Origin: Sequoia sempervirens
Lineage: Eukaryota; Streptophyta; Pinopsida; Cupressales; Cupressaceae
Direction of reading: 5' to 3'
NCBI GenBank assembly: GCA_007258455.2
Contig: VDFB02193867.1
Coordinates: 566,707,742-566,771,741 of the forward strand
Length of the DNA: 64,000 nt
Shown here: positions 54,116 through 64,000 of the stretch, one piece after another
How the letters are laid out: each line of letters begins with the position of its first letter
Position numbering within the stretch: position 1 is the stretch's first letter
Program-made: the position numbers and the translations under genes
The notes under the pieces: model-generated
The model's input: only the letters and a program-made list of their open reading frames with translations
The model's database searches: none
What the model was told of the DNA's origin: nothing

Positions 54116-54326
54116 TTTGTTGGACTTGTCATTGCACCAAAAGATCGACCTATCAATGTCTGATACAAGCTTCAGTTAAGAACCATACGAGGCAGTGAGA
54201 CCAGGTCACAAACCCAAGTGCTAGTGCTGCAAGGAAGACCAAGGGTCACACCTTGCAACAAAGAGGTTGCCAAACATAGTGTAAAATTGTCAAGAGTGCT
54301 AATTTATAATACAATATTTAGCTACC

Positions 54327-54370
54327 ACTTTAGTGAGGGTATGAACTTATGCTCATACTCACACTAAAGT
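54327..54370. repeat. ACTTTAGTG hairpin, copy 1
   Basis: The first 18 bases (actttagtgagggtatga) pair with the last 18 (tcatactcacactaaagt) with about two mismatches, leaving an 8-nt loop. A related hairpin follows family R copy B at 63560-63602. Confidence 0.75.
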
Positions 54371-55302
54371 ATGGAAAATCCAAAGATTTCTTATGTCAAA
54401 ACACTAAGGGGGTAAGATAACACTAAGTTGGGAGATGTAATAGCACCCAAGATTAGGATACTAGCAAACAACAATGTTAAGATAAGAGGAACACACACAT
54501 GCAAGACACAATGTAGAAAATCATGCATGGGACAAGCACAAAGAAAACATGAAGAAAAAATGAAATAAACGAAGAGAAAAAATTGATAAAAAGTGAAGCA
54601 TACATGGAACAAACACAAAGCATACTATAATGACACATTTTGTACCCTACACAAATTTGTTACACCCCGTTATGTAGTTACTAAGTTATTTTTAATTTCA
54701 TGAGTGAAAGTGTAGATTAATGCAAATTATGACTTTAATGTGTTTAGTAGGAGAATAAAATACTGAAATATGCATTGAGATGATTATTGCTTTTAAATGA
54801 ATGATGATGTTTATATTGATGAAATGCGATGAAATAATATATATGAACTCTCATGTGAATACAATAATGTTTTGATGATGCAAATGATTGTATTGTGAAC
54901 ATCTAACTACCTTGGTGTTGCATAAGCTAAATGCAGGAATAGGTTGAGCCTCCAGAAGAGAGGGGAAGTATCACTTAGGATAGGGGCCTTTTCTGGTGAC
55001 CTTTGATAAAACCTAAACTGAGCTTTCACACATGCACTTCTAGTTTGGTTGAGTTAAGATAAAAACTTAGGAAATGGTAAGTTATTTGTAGCTTAGTTTG
55101 AGTATGATTTAGAAGATGTTTTGATCTTGTTTGTTAATGTTTTGATTTTTTTTATGTGATTGAGTCTCTTTCATATGTTTGAGTTCTTTCTTTTGTGTTT
55201 GGTTGATGAGATATAAATACCTCATGCATATTCATCAATTGATGAGTATGTGATAATATGTGATTTAATATGATTATTGAATAGCGATAAATATATGCAA
55301 TA
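54371..55302. other. AT-rich stretch without recognised genes
   Basis: The minus-strand frame 54391-54618 is Cys/Phe-rich but unrecognised and probably by chance. No other structure. Confidence 0.35.
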
Positions 55303-55374
55303 TGTGTGTGTGTGTGTGTGTGTGTGTATAATTATGTTACTATAAATTAAATATATATATATATGATTATTTCG

Positions 55375-55406
<32 letters not shown>

Positions 55407-55407
55407 C
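55303..55407. repeat. (TG)n and (TA)n microsatellites
   Basis: TG dinucleotides at 55303-55328 are followed by TA runs at about 55350-55365 and 55380-55407, with further tatata words to 55490. Confidence 0.92.
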
Positions 55408-55599
55408 TATTTGAATGACTTATGAATATAATATTGCATATATATACATTTGAGGAATTATATATATAATATACAAATATATAATATTATATATGTCAGT
55501 TTACATTATGAACCAATTATTATAATGAGAATCGATTGATAGAAATAGATTAATATGAATCAATGAAGTTAAAAGATTGAATTTTGTTGCTTCTATACT

Positions 55600-57380
55600 T
55601 GGGAGATAGAATAAAAATATTCACACTCTCTCATTCAAGGAAAACCTTAGAGATCTCAATCTAAGATATGCAAAGGATAAAGAGATCTTGCAATAGGGAT
55701 GTGCTAGGGTTTGATTTTTATAAACTTAGGAGAGATTCACCACTAAGCCAGGGCTTGGAAAGACAAATTTGAAATGCAAGATCTAATGCTTAACCCTCAT
55801 ATGATGAAAGACTTCACTAAATGATCAAAAAATGCATGTAAATCAAAATAGAAAGCTGAGAGATGAAAGGAGAGCACTTGGAAACTTGAAGAAGAATAGA
55901 TCAAGGCCTGAAATGATGAAAACACTAATTTTAAAGCCTTTTGGAACTCATATGCCAGTCTAGGTGATTTAGTCCTAGATTAGGGTTTTTGGGTAGAAAC
56001 TGAAATCTGGCAAAGAGGTGTCTAGAACTTCTAAAATTTACAATTTGGGAAAAATTGGGACTCACATGCCAAAAGTGGCATATCAGTCCAGTTAGGATTT
56101 TTTGAAATTTTAAAGTTTTATTATGCTCTTCAAGGTCTGCTATGACCTTTCCACCTGATTTCCATATATGAATCTTTAATTTGCAACCTATAGATGTTCT
56201 CCAATGATCTCTAATGCAAGTTGACAACTTTGATGCTTTAAACACTTCAAAAATTTCTCTAAACTTGCTCTTCAATATGTATTCAACCTAAATCTACAAA
56301 TTACACACTAAAGAGAGGGGAAAATGTTGTTTTGTTAGTAGAAACGGGTTTTCCTTTGTCAAACCCCATTTTGGTAATCAAACCTTGAAATGAAATGAAA
56401 TAGGAAAAGAGAATGATGAATGAACAAAATGTAATGTTGTAGCTAACCAAACCCTAGCAATAAAGTGTTGCAAACATGTATGAAATGGCTCCAATTGATG
56501 TAGATCTTGACTCTTGCTTGAATGTGATAGATATTGCGCTGAATGCTAGCTTGAATCATAAAACCCTACATCATAATTGTTAGCTCAAAAACAAACATGA
56601 TGAATGAAGAATTTGACATGATGCTTGATGCTTGAATAATGCTCTAAAACACTTGATAATCAGCTCTTGAAGACTCTTGAATGCTCTTGTAAACACTTGA
56701 ATGCTCTTGTGAACTCCAATTTTCTATAATGCATGAATACTTGAAGGCTTAGGATGATCTCTTGAATGCTCAGGTGAAATTGAGTGAAATAACCTTGTAT
56801 TTATACTTATTTATGCCTAATTTCTTGAAATTACAACACTACAACTAACATTGGATCTAGGAGGATAAAATCTGGCCAAGACTTTGAATTAAATTTAATT
56901 TTTGGTCACATGAGACTCATACACCAAAAGTGCCATATGAGTCCCATTAGGCATAATTATGGGACATATTTTCAAAAATTCCTAGAAAGGTGTAAAATCC
57001 AAATCGTGATCCAAAACCCTAGGTGGGACTTATATGCCCAAGGTGCCATATGAATCCTAGATCACTAAATCTAGGCCACACAACCTAAAAACACCTAAAT
57101 TATGATTGGATGTTGATTTATGCTAGGATTATCCTTGAAAAGGCATTAATTAAGGATTGTGGATGCGAAATAAGGCCAATTTCAAAAGCATAAAGAAGTT
57201 CAATTATTTAATAAAAGCATAGAAAAGTGTGAATTTTTTTACAACACTTTACAACACTCTAAATAAGGCACCAATAAGCTCATTTAGTTAACAAGGGCCC
57301 AAGACCTAATGTGAGTGCACGTTAAACACATTACAACACTAAGTCAAGGTATCATTAAGCTCAATTTTATAAAGAGTGCC
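55600..57380. repeat. Dispersed repeat family R, copy D
   Basis: Shares with copies A, B and C the hairpin motif (four here: 55943-55976, 56057-56090, 56912-56945 and 57025-57058), the tttgtcaaaccccattttggtaatcaaacc segment near 56355 and the acattacaacactaa tail near 57330. The hairpin arms are diverged from A and B (ATGCC/GGCAT type rather than TTCACC/GGTGAA) yet still pair. No coding capacity. Confidence 0.7.
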
Positions 57381-59335
57381 CAAACAAGTGTGAAAATGTC
57401 ATTGATGACATTTTTTGACACTACAAAAGTTATATCAATTATGATAGTATGTTTGAAAGGCCTATTTGGGTGAGCCACATGGTGACAATAAACTCTACTT
57501 GAAATATGAAATGGGTTGGGAGTAAATAAGGGTGCATAAGATAATCTTGGTGCAACCTTTGGGAGAGTTTGGAAACCCACGTGTAAAGTTAGCATACTTT
57601 GTCTTTGACAAAATGTATTGTATCGAGTTTGGGGTGTGCATAGCTTAAGGAATAGATTTGATTTCATTTAGAATATAAAGCATGTAGATGAAGTGTTAGT
57701 TGTGCTATTCTTGTTACCTATTTTTGCTCCTAGCTCAAATAGGTAGAGCTGATTTTTTTTTTACAAACTGAAAACAAAAGGCACATCCACTCCCTGCTAT
57801 GTCATATTCATATGAAAAAGAATTATCAAAACATTACATTCCACTATACATATGCATACAACAGAGAGGAAAAAGTATTTGCATAAAAAATATATTTTAT
57901 TGATAATCTCAAATATATAATATCCCACAAAAGTTGTGGAATTAACTCCAATGCAATACAAAAAGTAGACTATACATTTGATGGAAAGAAGAGAATATAA
58001 AAAGAAAAAGCATCCATCATTTCCTAGGTGGAGAGGATGGATGTTGATCTGTTGCATCTTCAAACATCCCCTGAGTCCTCCAGAAGGTTGCTCCATTGCT
58101 CCCAAATGCTTGCACGAGTTGAGGAAAGTTGGTGTTAGAGATCCAGATACTTTTCTCATCATAAGCTATTCAATTTAAACAAAAATATAGTGTACTATCA
58201 TATGACATTGAATCAATATTGCAACATCTCAATTATCAAAAGAACCAGATGGGTATCATCAAATCATAAAACATCATATATGTTGAGCTTCATTTTTTTA
58301 ATCTAACATGTTTTCTTCTTGTGCAGGAATAGAGGAATCTTTATTGTTGTTTTGTTTTATCTAGTTACAACATGTGGGGTAAAATGGGCTCCCACAAGGG
58401 TTGAGCCCAGCATGACTATAGTTGCCTCAATCATATACTTATCATTCATAATAGTGAATTGATGAATTCACTGTTACAAACAATAAATATCTGTTCAATA
58501 CAACTATAGTGAGTAAAAAAACAATGATCATGGATCAATGGAAGATCTAAGGTCAAAAAATTCAATGAAAATATCAAAGACATAAAATTCCACCAATCAT
58601 ATAAACATAATGAGCTGTTACAAGATTTTATTATAGTCATAGTCCATAGTGATTCCTTTGCACACTCAGTATACCATTGTCCAATGAAAATAAAGACCTA
58701 GGGTTAATGAGAAAATTCTAATCCACTCGAAGGGTACAGTACCATAGAGATATGGGACATAAAAACAAGCAAGGGCTGAACCATTCACATCAAGTTAATA
58801 TTAATAGAGCCAAGAATAGGAGAAAAGGCACTTGGTAGAGATGTTGAGAAATGGTAGAAAGACAAGATCCTTATTCAAGGTGATAAAGTATAGAAAAGTA
58901 TAGCAAGGGTAGTAGGTGCTTCTTGATAGATTCCATCATGAAGATGATAGCCATGATGAATGCTTGTCATAAAGTTAAGAAAGTCAATCACCTCTTTTTT
59001 CAAGATCAAGAGCAATACCACATATTGTCTTTGTATGGGAAGGGGAGAATGACAGTCAAAATTATCAAGAAGACATTACATCTAAACAATAATGTCAAAG
59101 AAAGTTTTCAAGATGACCTAGAATGCATGAAAGGCCAAGATTTATCATGCACAAGAAATTGAACTTGAAGGTTTGTGAGTACAGATGACAGTCCTTTATG
59201 ATTGTAAAAAACACAAGAACAGTGCAATGACCACACTGAAAACAATCTCACAGTATGAAGGTATGGGAATAAATACATGTTTATCATGGAATCAGAAGCT
59301 TTCATAGGGAATACCTTACTTCTACCTCACTTTTA
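57381..59335. other. AT-rich stretch without recognised genes
   Basis: Frames at 57344-57667 and 57797-58162 on minus and 58923-59162 on plus are unrecognised and lack supporting signals. A short hairpin gggctc...gagccc lies near 58387-58412. Confidence 0.4.
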
Positions 59336-59339
59336 TTAT

Positions 59340-61110
59340 TGAATCGTAGATTTTTGGTTCCTATAGACTTCTCCTGCTCTTCTAGGGTTTTTCACCTAAA
59401 AGGGGAGAGATAGGGCCTAAAAATGCTAAGGGTTCATTCAAATTATGCTATGTATGATGTTGTATAAGCTAAATGGAATGATATAAGTGAAACTAAGTTA
59501 TAAAATTGATCAAACATGAAAGCAAAACCTAAGAAACAAGTGATGTTTGAAAACACATTGTGTAATGCAACAATGAACTAGAAACAAATGCAAAGCTAAA
59601 CAAAAATGAATGAAACTTAAAGTGTGCACCTAAAGGCTTGAAGGAGACTGGAAATTTTTTTTTAAATGCTGTTGATGCTACTTTTTAGGCCTAGAGGGAC
59701 TTATTCACCATTCTGGGTGAATCAGTCCCAGTTTTGGTAAACTAAGTCGAAACCTGTTTCTATCAAAAGGGTGTCAGGAAATGTAGAAAACACAAAATTG
59801 ACCTTGGAGTGGGACTCATTCACCACCCATGGAAAATGTGTCCACTTTTGAATTTTTGAATATTCAAGAGTGGATTTCAGAGCTTCCAATATGCACTTCG
59901 GCTTCCTACAGGTGTCCAGTTCTGAAATTGTTAGATTCGGGTCTGAAAGTCACTTTTTGTTGATATTTTGACTTGTTGAATGAAGAGAAGACTTGAATAA
60001 CCTTGAAACTTGATCTTGATTGATTTCCAAGCTTCCAAGAGATCTAAATCTGCAAACACACAAGAAGAGAAGAAGAAATTTTGAATGTTAGGGCATGGGG
60101 GTTTGCCTTGGTCAAACCCTGTTTAGGTAATTAAACCAAAATGATGAAAGAATGTAATGAATCATAAAAAAATGGAGTTGTTACCTTGCCATGATGATTG
60201 AATTTGAATTTCTGCAACAAAACATGAAGATTCTTCCCTTGAATGTCTGAAAAGTGCTACCTTGGTGACTTAGAATGACAAAACCCTAGCTTGCTTGACT
60301 TGAGATGGAAGAAAAATGATGAATGAAGTTAATTTATGATGAATTAGGGTTTAGAAGGTTGTATTTATAGGAATTTCACCTTATTTTCTTGTAAATTGGA
60401 CCCCCAAGGCCGACATGAAGAAAAAATGAATAAAACCTTAATTTTTCTTCCTCATACCCTGAAAATGGCTCAAATGGGACTCATTCGCCACTAATCATGA
60501 ATTGGTTCCACCTAGATGGGACTCATTCACCACTAATGGAAAATGGGTCCCACAAGGGGTCATTTTTTGCTAGCTGGAATGTCGAGAAGTAAGAAAATTA
60601 GGTTTATATGATGACTATGTTGGTTATTTGATCAAATTATGCTTTGAGATGCACAATATGAGTTAATAGGGGCCTATTAGTGATGATGTAAATGTCAAAT
60701 AGCGCTTGGGACACATAAATCAATGTGAAAGTATGACTAAATACACTTTACAACACTAGAATGAGGTCCACATAGCCTAGAAAGGGACAAGAACCACTGT
60801 GAATGTGCAAGACACATTACAACACTAGTTTATCATTAAGTTTATTTAAAAAACCTTCTATATTGATGTAATAATGTTATTAAACACATTTTATAATGTT
60901 TAGTTAGGGAGAAATAGGTTCATTAAGTCTAGAAAAGTGTGAAAGTCCATTACAAGACATTCTTAAGAGCATGTTATTCAATTTGAAAGGGTCCAAGACC
61001 TAGTGTGGATGCATAAAATACCTCACAACACTAGATTAAGACCTCATTAAGTTCATTTTATCATGAATTAATCCCATCTCAAGCGAAGGGTACTTTTTCT
61101 ACGACACAAT
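59340..61110. repeat. Dispersed repeat family R, copy A
   Basis: Collinear with copy B (61739-63545) over about 1.77 kb from tagatttttggttcc to tgaattaatcccat. Four hairpins: 59696-59729, 59811-59844, 60476-60510 and 60518-60551. It has a ttgccttggtcaaaccctgtttaggtaattaaacc segment and a tail with repeated acattacaacacta words. By eye about 85% identical to B. Confidence 0.82.
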
Positions 61111-61738
61111 TACATGGTAACATTTGTAGCACGACAAAGGGAAATACATATGCCCAATCACCAAGCATAATCTTGAAATATAAAAATATTTCAAGTGAGT
61201 TTTGTGTTATCCCTATTATTCTTTATTTGAGGATTGGTTCATGCATTTTGAAGCACATTGACAGAGAATCAGGTTATTAGTACATTGACAGAGCTGTGAT
61301 AATCTTCAAGGAATTAAAAGAGTAGAAATTTTCCAAAGTCCTATGATGACATGAAGGATATTTGGGAGCTTTTTTAAAGCAGTGATGTAAGAGAGAAGGT
61401 TTGTGTACAACTATTATACCATTAGTCTGGCAGGGATTGATTAGAGTCCCTAAAATAACGCAAAAATTGCTATTGTTCTAAAGGACAATTTGAAGGATAA
61501 TGAAAGTGACATAGCCAAAGGACAGGTGAGTTTTAATGGACAATAAGAGTAACAAAGTGAAGATTTTAAAATACATGTTATGGATCTTGCAATCATGATA
61601 ATGGAGGGTCTTAACAAGTGTAAAGGTATGACAGTCATAAAATGATAGGAATCTCATGAATAGCATAGTAGAGGGGGGTAAATTCATGAAATACCATAGA
61701 ATATAGTAATATTCAATATCTTTTGTTACAATTGAAAT
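61111..61738. other. Spacer between family R copies A and B
   Basis: 628 bp, no recognised gene or repeat. If A and B were LTRs this would be the whole interior, but no primer-binding site or target duplication was found. Confidence 0.4.
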
Positions 61739-63545
61739 ATAGATTTTTGGCTCCCACTTGCTTTCTAGCTATCTTAGGGTTTTTCACCTAGAAGGAGAAA
61801 GATGGGCCAAAGATGCTTATGTTACATTCAAAGTTAATGAAATATGGATAGAATAAGGATGAAATATGCCTAGATATAATGTTTTAATTCAATAAAAAAA
61901 TGAGATTGATTGATTAATGAATAGAAACTAAAGGAAAACAAATTGTTTAAAAACACATTGTGTATTACAAAATCACCTACAAATGAATAGGAAAATGCAA
62001 CAGAAGTGAATCAGATTGAAAGTGTGTGCCTAAAACTTTGATGAGGACTGGAAATTGATGCTAGAATGTTGATTATGCTATTTTTTAGGCCTGGAGGGAC
62101 TCATTCACCATTCTGGGAAAATCAGTCCCAATTTTGGTAAATTGTGCCAGAACTTGTTTTTGAAAAAAGGATACTTAGAAATGCAAAGAACTCAAAATTG
62201 ACTTGGAAATGGGACTCATTTTCCTACCATGGTGAATGATTCCACTTTTTAATTTCTAAATATTCAAGAGTGGATTCTAGAGCTTCTGATCTACACTTTG
62301 ATGCCCTATAGGTGTCCACTTCTGAAATCGTCGTATTCGGGTTTGAATGTGACTTTTTGTTGATGTTTTGACTTGAATAATGAAGAGATGACTTGAATGA
62401 ATTTTCAACTTGATCTTCAATTATTTCCAAGCTTCTAAGAGACCTAAATCTGCAAACACACAAGAGGAGAAGAAGAAATGTTGATTGTTAAGGTATAGGC
62501 GTTTGCCTTGATCAAACCCCGTTTAGGTAATTAAACCAAAATGATGAAATAAATGAATAAGACATGAAACAATGGAGTATATTACCTTTCCATGATGATT
62601 GATCTTGAAATTCTGGAACATAACATGTAGAATCTTCCCTTGAAAGGTTTAGAAAGCTAACTTGATGACTTCTACTGAAGAAACCCTAGTTTTCTTGACT
62701 TGAATGAGAAGATAGATGATGAATTAATGATGAGAGATGTAAAAATGAGTTTTTGTTATCTAAAATGAGGATAAAAACACTTATTTATGGACAATTTTTC
62801 CTTAGTACCCAATAATGCCTCATCACAGGTCGACATGTAGTTAAAATAAACTTGAAATTTCACTTTTTCCCACTCAAAGGTCAAAATGGTGCTAGATAGG
62901 ACTCATTCGCCACACATGTTGAATGGGTCCCACCTTGATGAGAATGATTCATCATGCATGGTGAATGGGTCCCACAGGGGTCATTCTGATAGCTAAGAAG
63001 CTAGGAAATAAGGAAATAAGGTTTAAATTGCAACTTTGTTGGGTATTTGATCAATTTGAACCTCGGGATGCACAATATGGGTTGATAGTGACCTATTGAT
63101 GATGATGTAAATGTCAAATAGGGATTGGGACACAAAAATAAATGTGAAAGTGTGATTAAATACACTTTACATCATTAAAATGAGGTCCACATAGCTTAGG
63201 AAGGCACAAGAACCGATGTGAATGTGCAAGACACATTACAATACTATTTTAACATTAAATTTATCTTACAAGCCTTCTAAATTGATGTGATAATGTTATT
63301 AAATACATTTTATAATATTTAATTAGGGGGAAGTAGGTTTATTAAGTCTAGAAAAGCATGAAAGCATCTTAGAAGACTTTACAACACCTTTACAAGACAT
63401 CAATAAACACATGTTATTTGATTTGCAAGGGTCGAAGACCTAGTGTGGACACATAAAATGACTCAAAACACTAGATTAAGACCTCATTAAGTTAATTTTA
63501 TCATGAATTAATCCCATGTCAAGCAAAGGGTCCATTTTTCTGTGG
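61739..63545. repeat. Dispersed repeat family R, copy B
   Basis: Same order as copy A. Hairpins at 62096-62129, 62211-62244, 62898-62931 and 62938-62973. Immediately followed by the ACTTTAGTG hairpin (63560-63602). Confidence 0.82.
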
Positions 63546-63559
63546 CACATTTAGCCCCC

Positions 63560-63602
63560 ACTTTAGTGAGAGGATAAACCTGCTTCAAACTCACACTAAA
63601 GT
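63560..63602. repeat. ACTTTAGTG hairpin, copy 2
   Basis: actttagtgaga ... ctcacactaaagt form an imperfect stem with a loop of about five bases. Weaker pairing toward the loop than copy 1. Confidence 0.65.
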
Positions 63603-64000
63603 AGACATTCAAGAGAGATCCACATGTAGGTCAAGCCCCTAAGATACAAAATCATGCAAAGGAAAGATCTAAAGAAAAGAAAGACGATGGAAAATATGTA
63701 CTCACTCTGGGGCCATAGAACTAGTTGTTCGTGGGGTGAGAAGGCCCAAAAAGGTAAGATACATACGCTAGTTGGTATGCACTCACAAACACAAAAGTGG
63801 CTATGGGGAAAAGTCATGCCACTAGGTGGGATTCCTGATTAATCATGTTAAATTTATACCTATTGATAACTTTAACAAGATTCCACAAACGAAAAATGCT
63901 AATAAACAAAAAGACAAAGGTACCACAGTCATGCAAGTTGCGTTATGCAAGGTGGAAAAAATGCAAAAATGTAAAATGAAAAAATATAAAATATGTTCAA
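63603..64000. other. Window end, no recognised genes
   Basis: A-rich sequence. Overlapping frames on both strands at 63596-63842 show no domain. Continuation beyond the window is needed to tell whether a repeat ends here. Confidence 0.35.

Larger units (their letters stand above)
53922..54260 (-). mobile_element. TRIM/SMART mini LTR retrotransposon (339 bp)
   Basis: Two 143-bp direct repeats (53922-54064 and 54118-54260), about 90% identical by eye, flank a 53-bp interior. Read on the minus strand, the LTRs start TGTTGCAAGG and end GTCCAACA. The interior starts, after two bases, with TGGTATCAGAGC, the primer-binding site for initiator tRNA-Met, and ends with the purine run GGGGGGA directly before the second LTR. 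AAGAG at 53917-53921 and 54261-54265 is the 5-bp target duplication. It encodes nothing and would need proteins in trans. Confidence 0.95.

Noticed and set aside
58376..58415. Hairpin gggctc...gagccc as a regulatory element
   Set aside because: Six to eight paired bases in isolation are expected by chance, and no second copy was noticed.
1..64000. CRISPR arrays, rRNA operons, bacterial-type operons or ribosome binding sites
   Set aside because: The content is plant nuclear repeat DNA; none of these signals is present.

Overview
The window is plant nuclear DNA, most likely from a gymnosperm such as a conifer. I infer this from the density of old, decayed retroelements, a 22-kb LTR retrotransposon, a plant-type L1 LINE carrying RNase H, a plant mobile domain (PMD) remnant and a laccase gene fragment. 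I found no intact host gene, no rRNA or tRNA gene and no CRISPR array. Almost every coding stretch is broken by stops or frameshifts, many of which look like C-to-T or G-to-A changes.

Layout: 0.4-1.6 kb holds a PMD pseudogene (+), followed by a cytosine-poor low-complexity tract at 2.3-3.6 kb. 4.7-11.9 kb is a minus-strand Ty3/gypsy (Tat-type) polyprotein in the order gag, protease, G-patch, RT, RNase H, archaeal-type RNase H (aRNH), integrase. 12.5-14.2 kb carries two clusters of a degenerate 21-bp repeat. 14.2-19.4 kb is AT-rich and holds a foldback MITE-like hairpin, a microsatellite and one copy of a dispersed repeat (called family R here). A laccase pseudogene fragment (exons 1-3, minus strand) sits at 20.0-20.7 kb.

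21.14-48.14 kb is one nested structure. A 5'-truncated L1-type LINE is bounded by an 18-bp target-site duplication (21138-21155 and 48118-48135). It carries RT, a zinc-knuckle region, RNase H and then a further ORF. That ORF was split by a 22,364-bp LTR retrotransposon (25364-47727; TSD GGTTC). The LTRs are about 7.1 and 7.2 kb. Each contains a decayed reading frame of about 1,350 codons lying upstream of the LTR's own TATA box, that is, in U3. The internal region reads gag, protease, aRNH, RT, RNase H, integrase, so its aRNH lies upstream of RT, unlike the element at 4.7-11.9 kb.

48.1-64 kb is AT-rich, without recognisable genes. It holds a TIR element (49.25-49.46 kb), tandem duplications, a complete 339-bp TRIM/SMART element with 143-bp LTRs and a 5-bp TSD (53922-54260), microsatellites, and three long copies of family R. 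Family R repeatedly contains a short hairpin built from a GGGACTCATTCACC-like arm and its complement (14 copies in the window).

Relative history, inferred: a laccase copy degenerated, a LINE landed about 475 bp upstream of its ATG, and the giant LTR element then inserted into the LINE's last ORF. The strongest candidates for something undescribed are the U3-encoded protein in 7-kb LTRs, the aRNH placed upstream of RT, and the extra ORF mobilised at the 3' end of the LINE.
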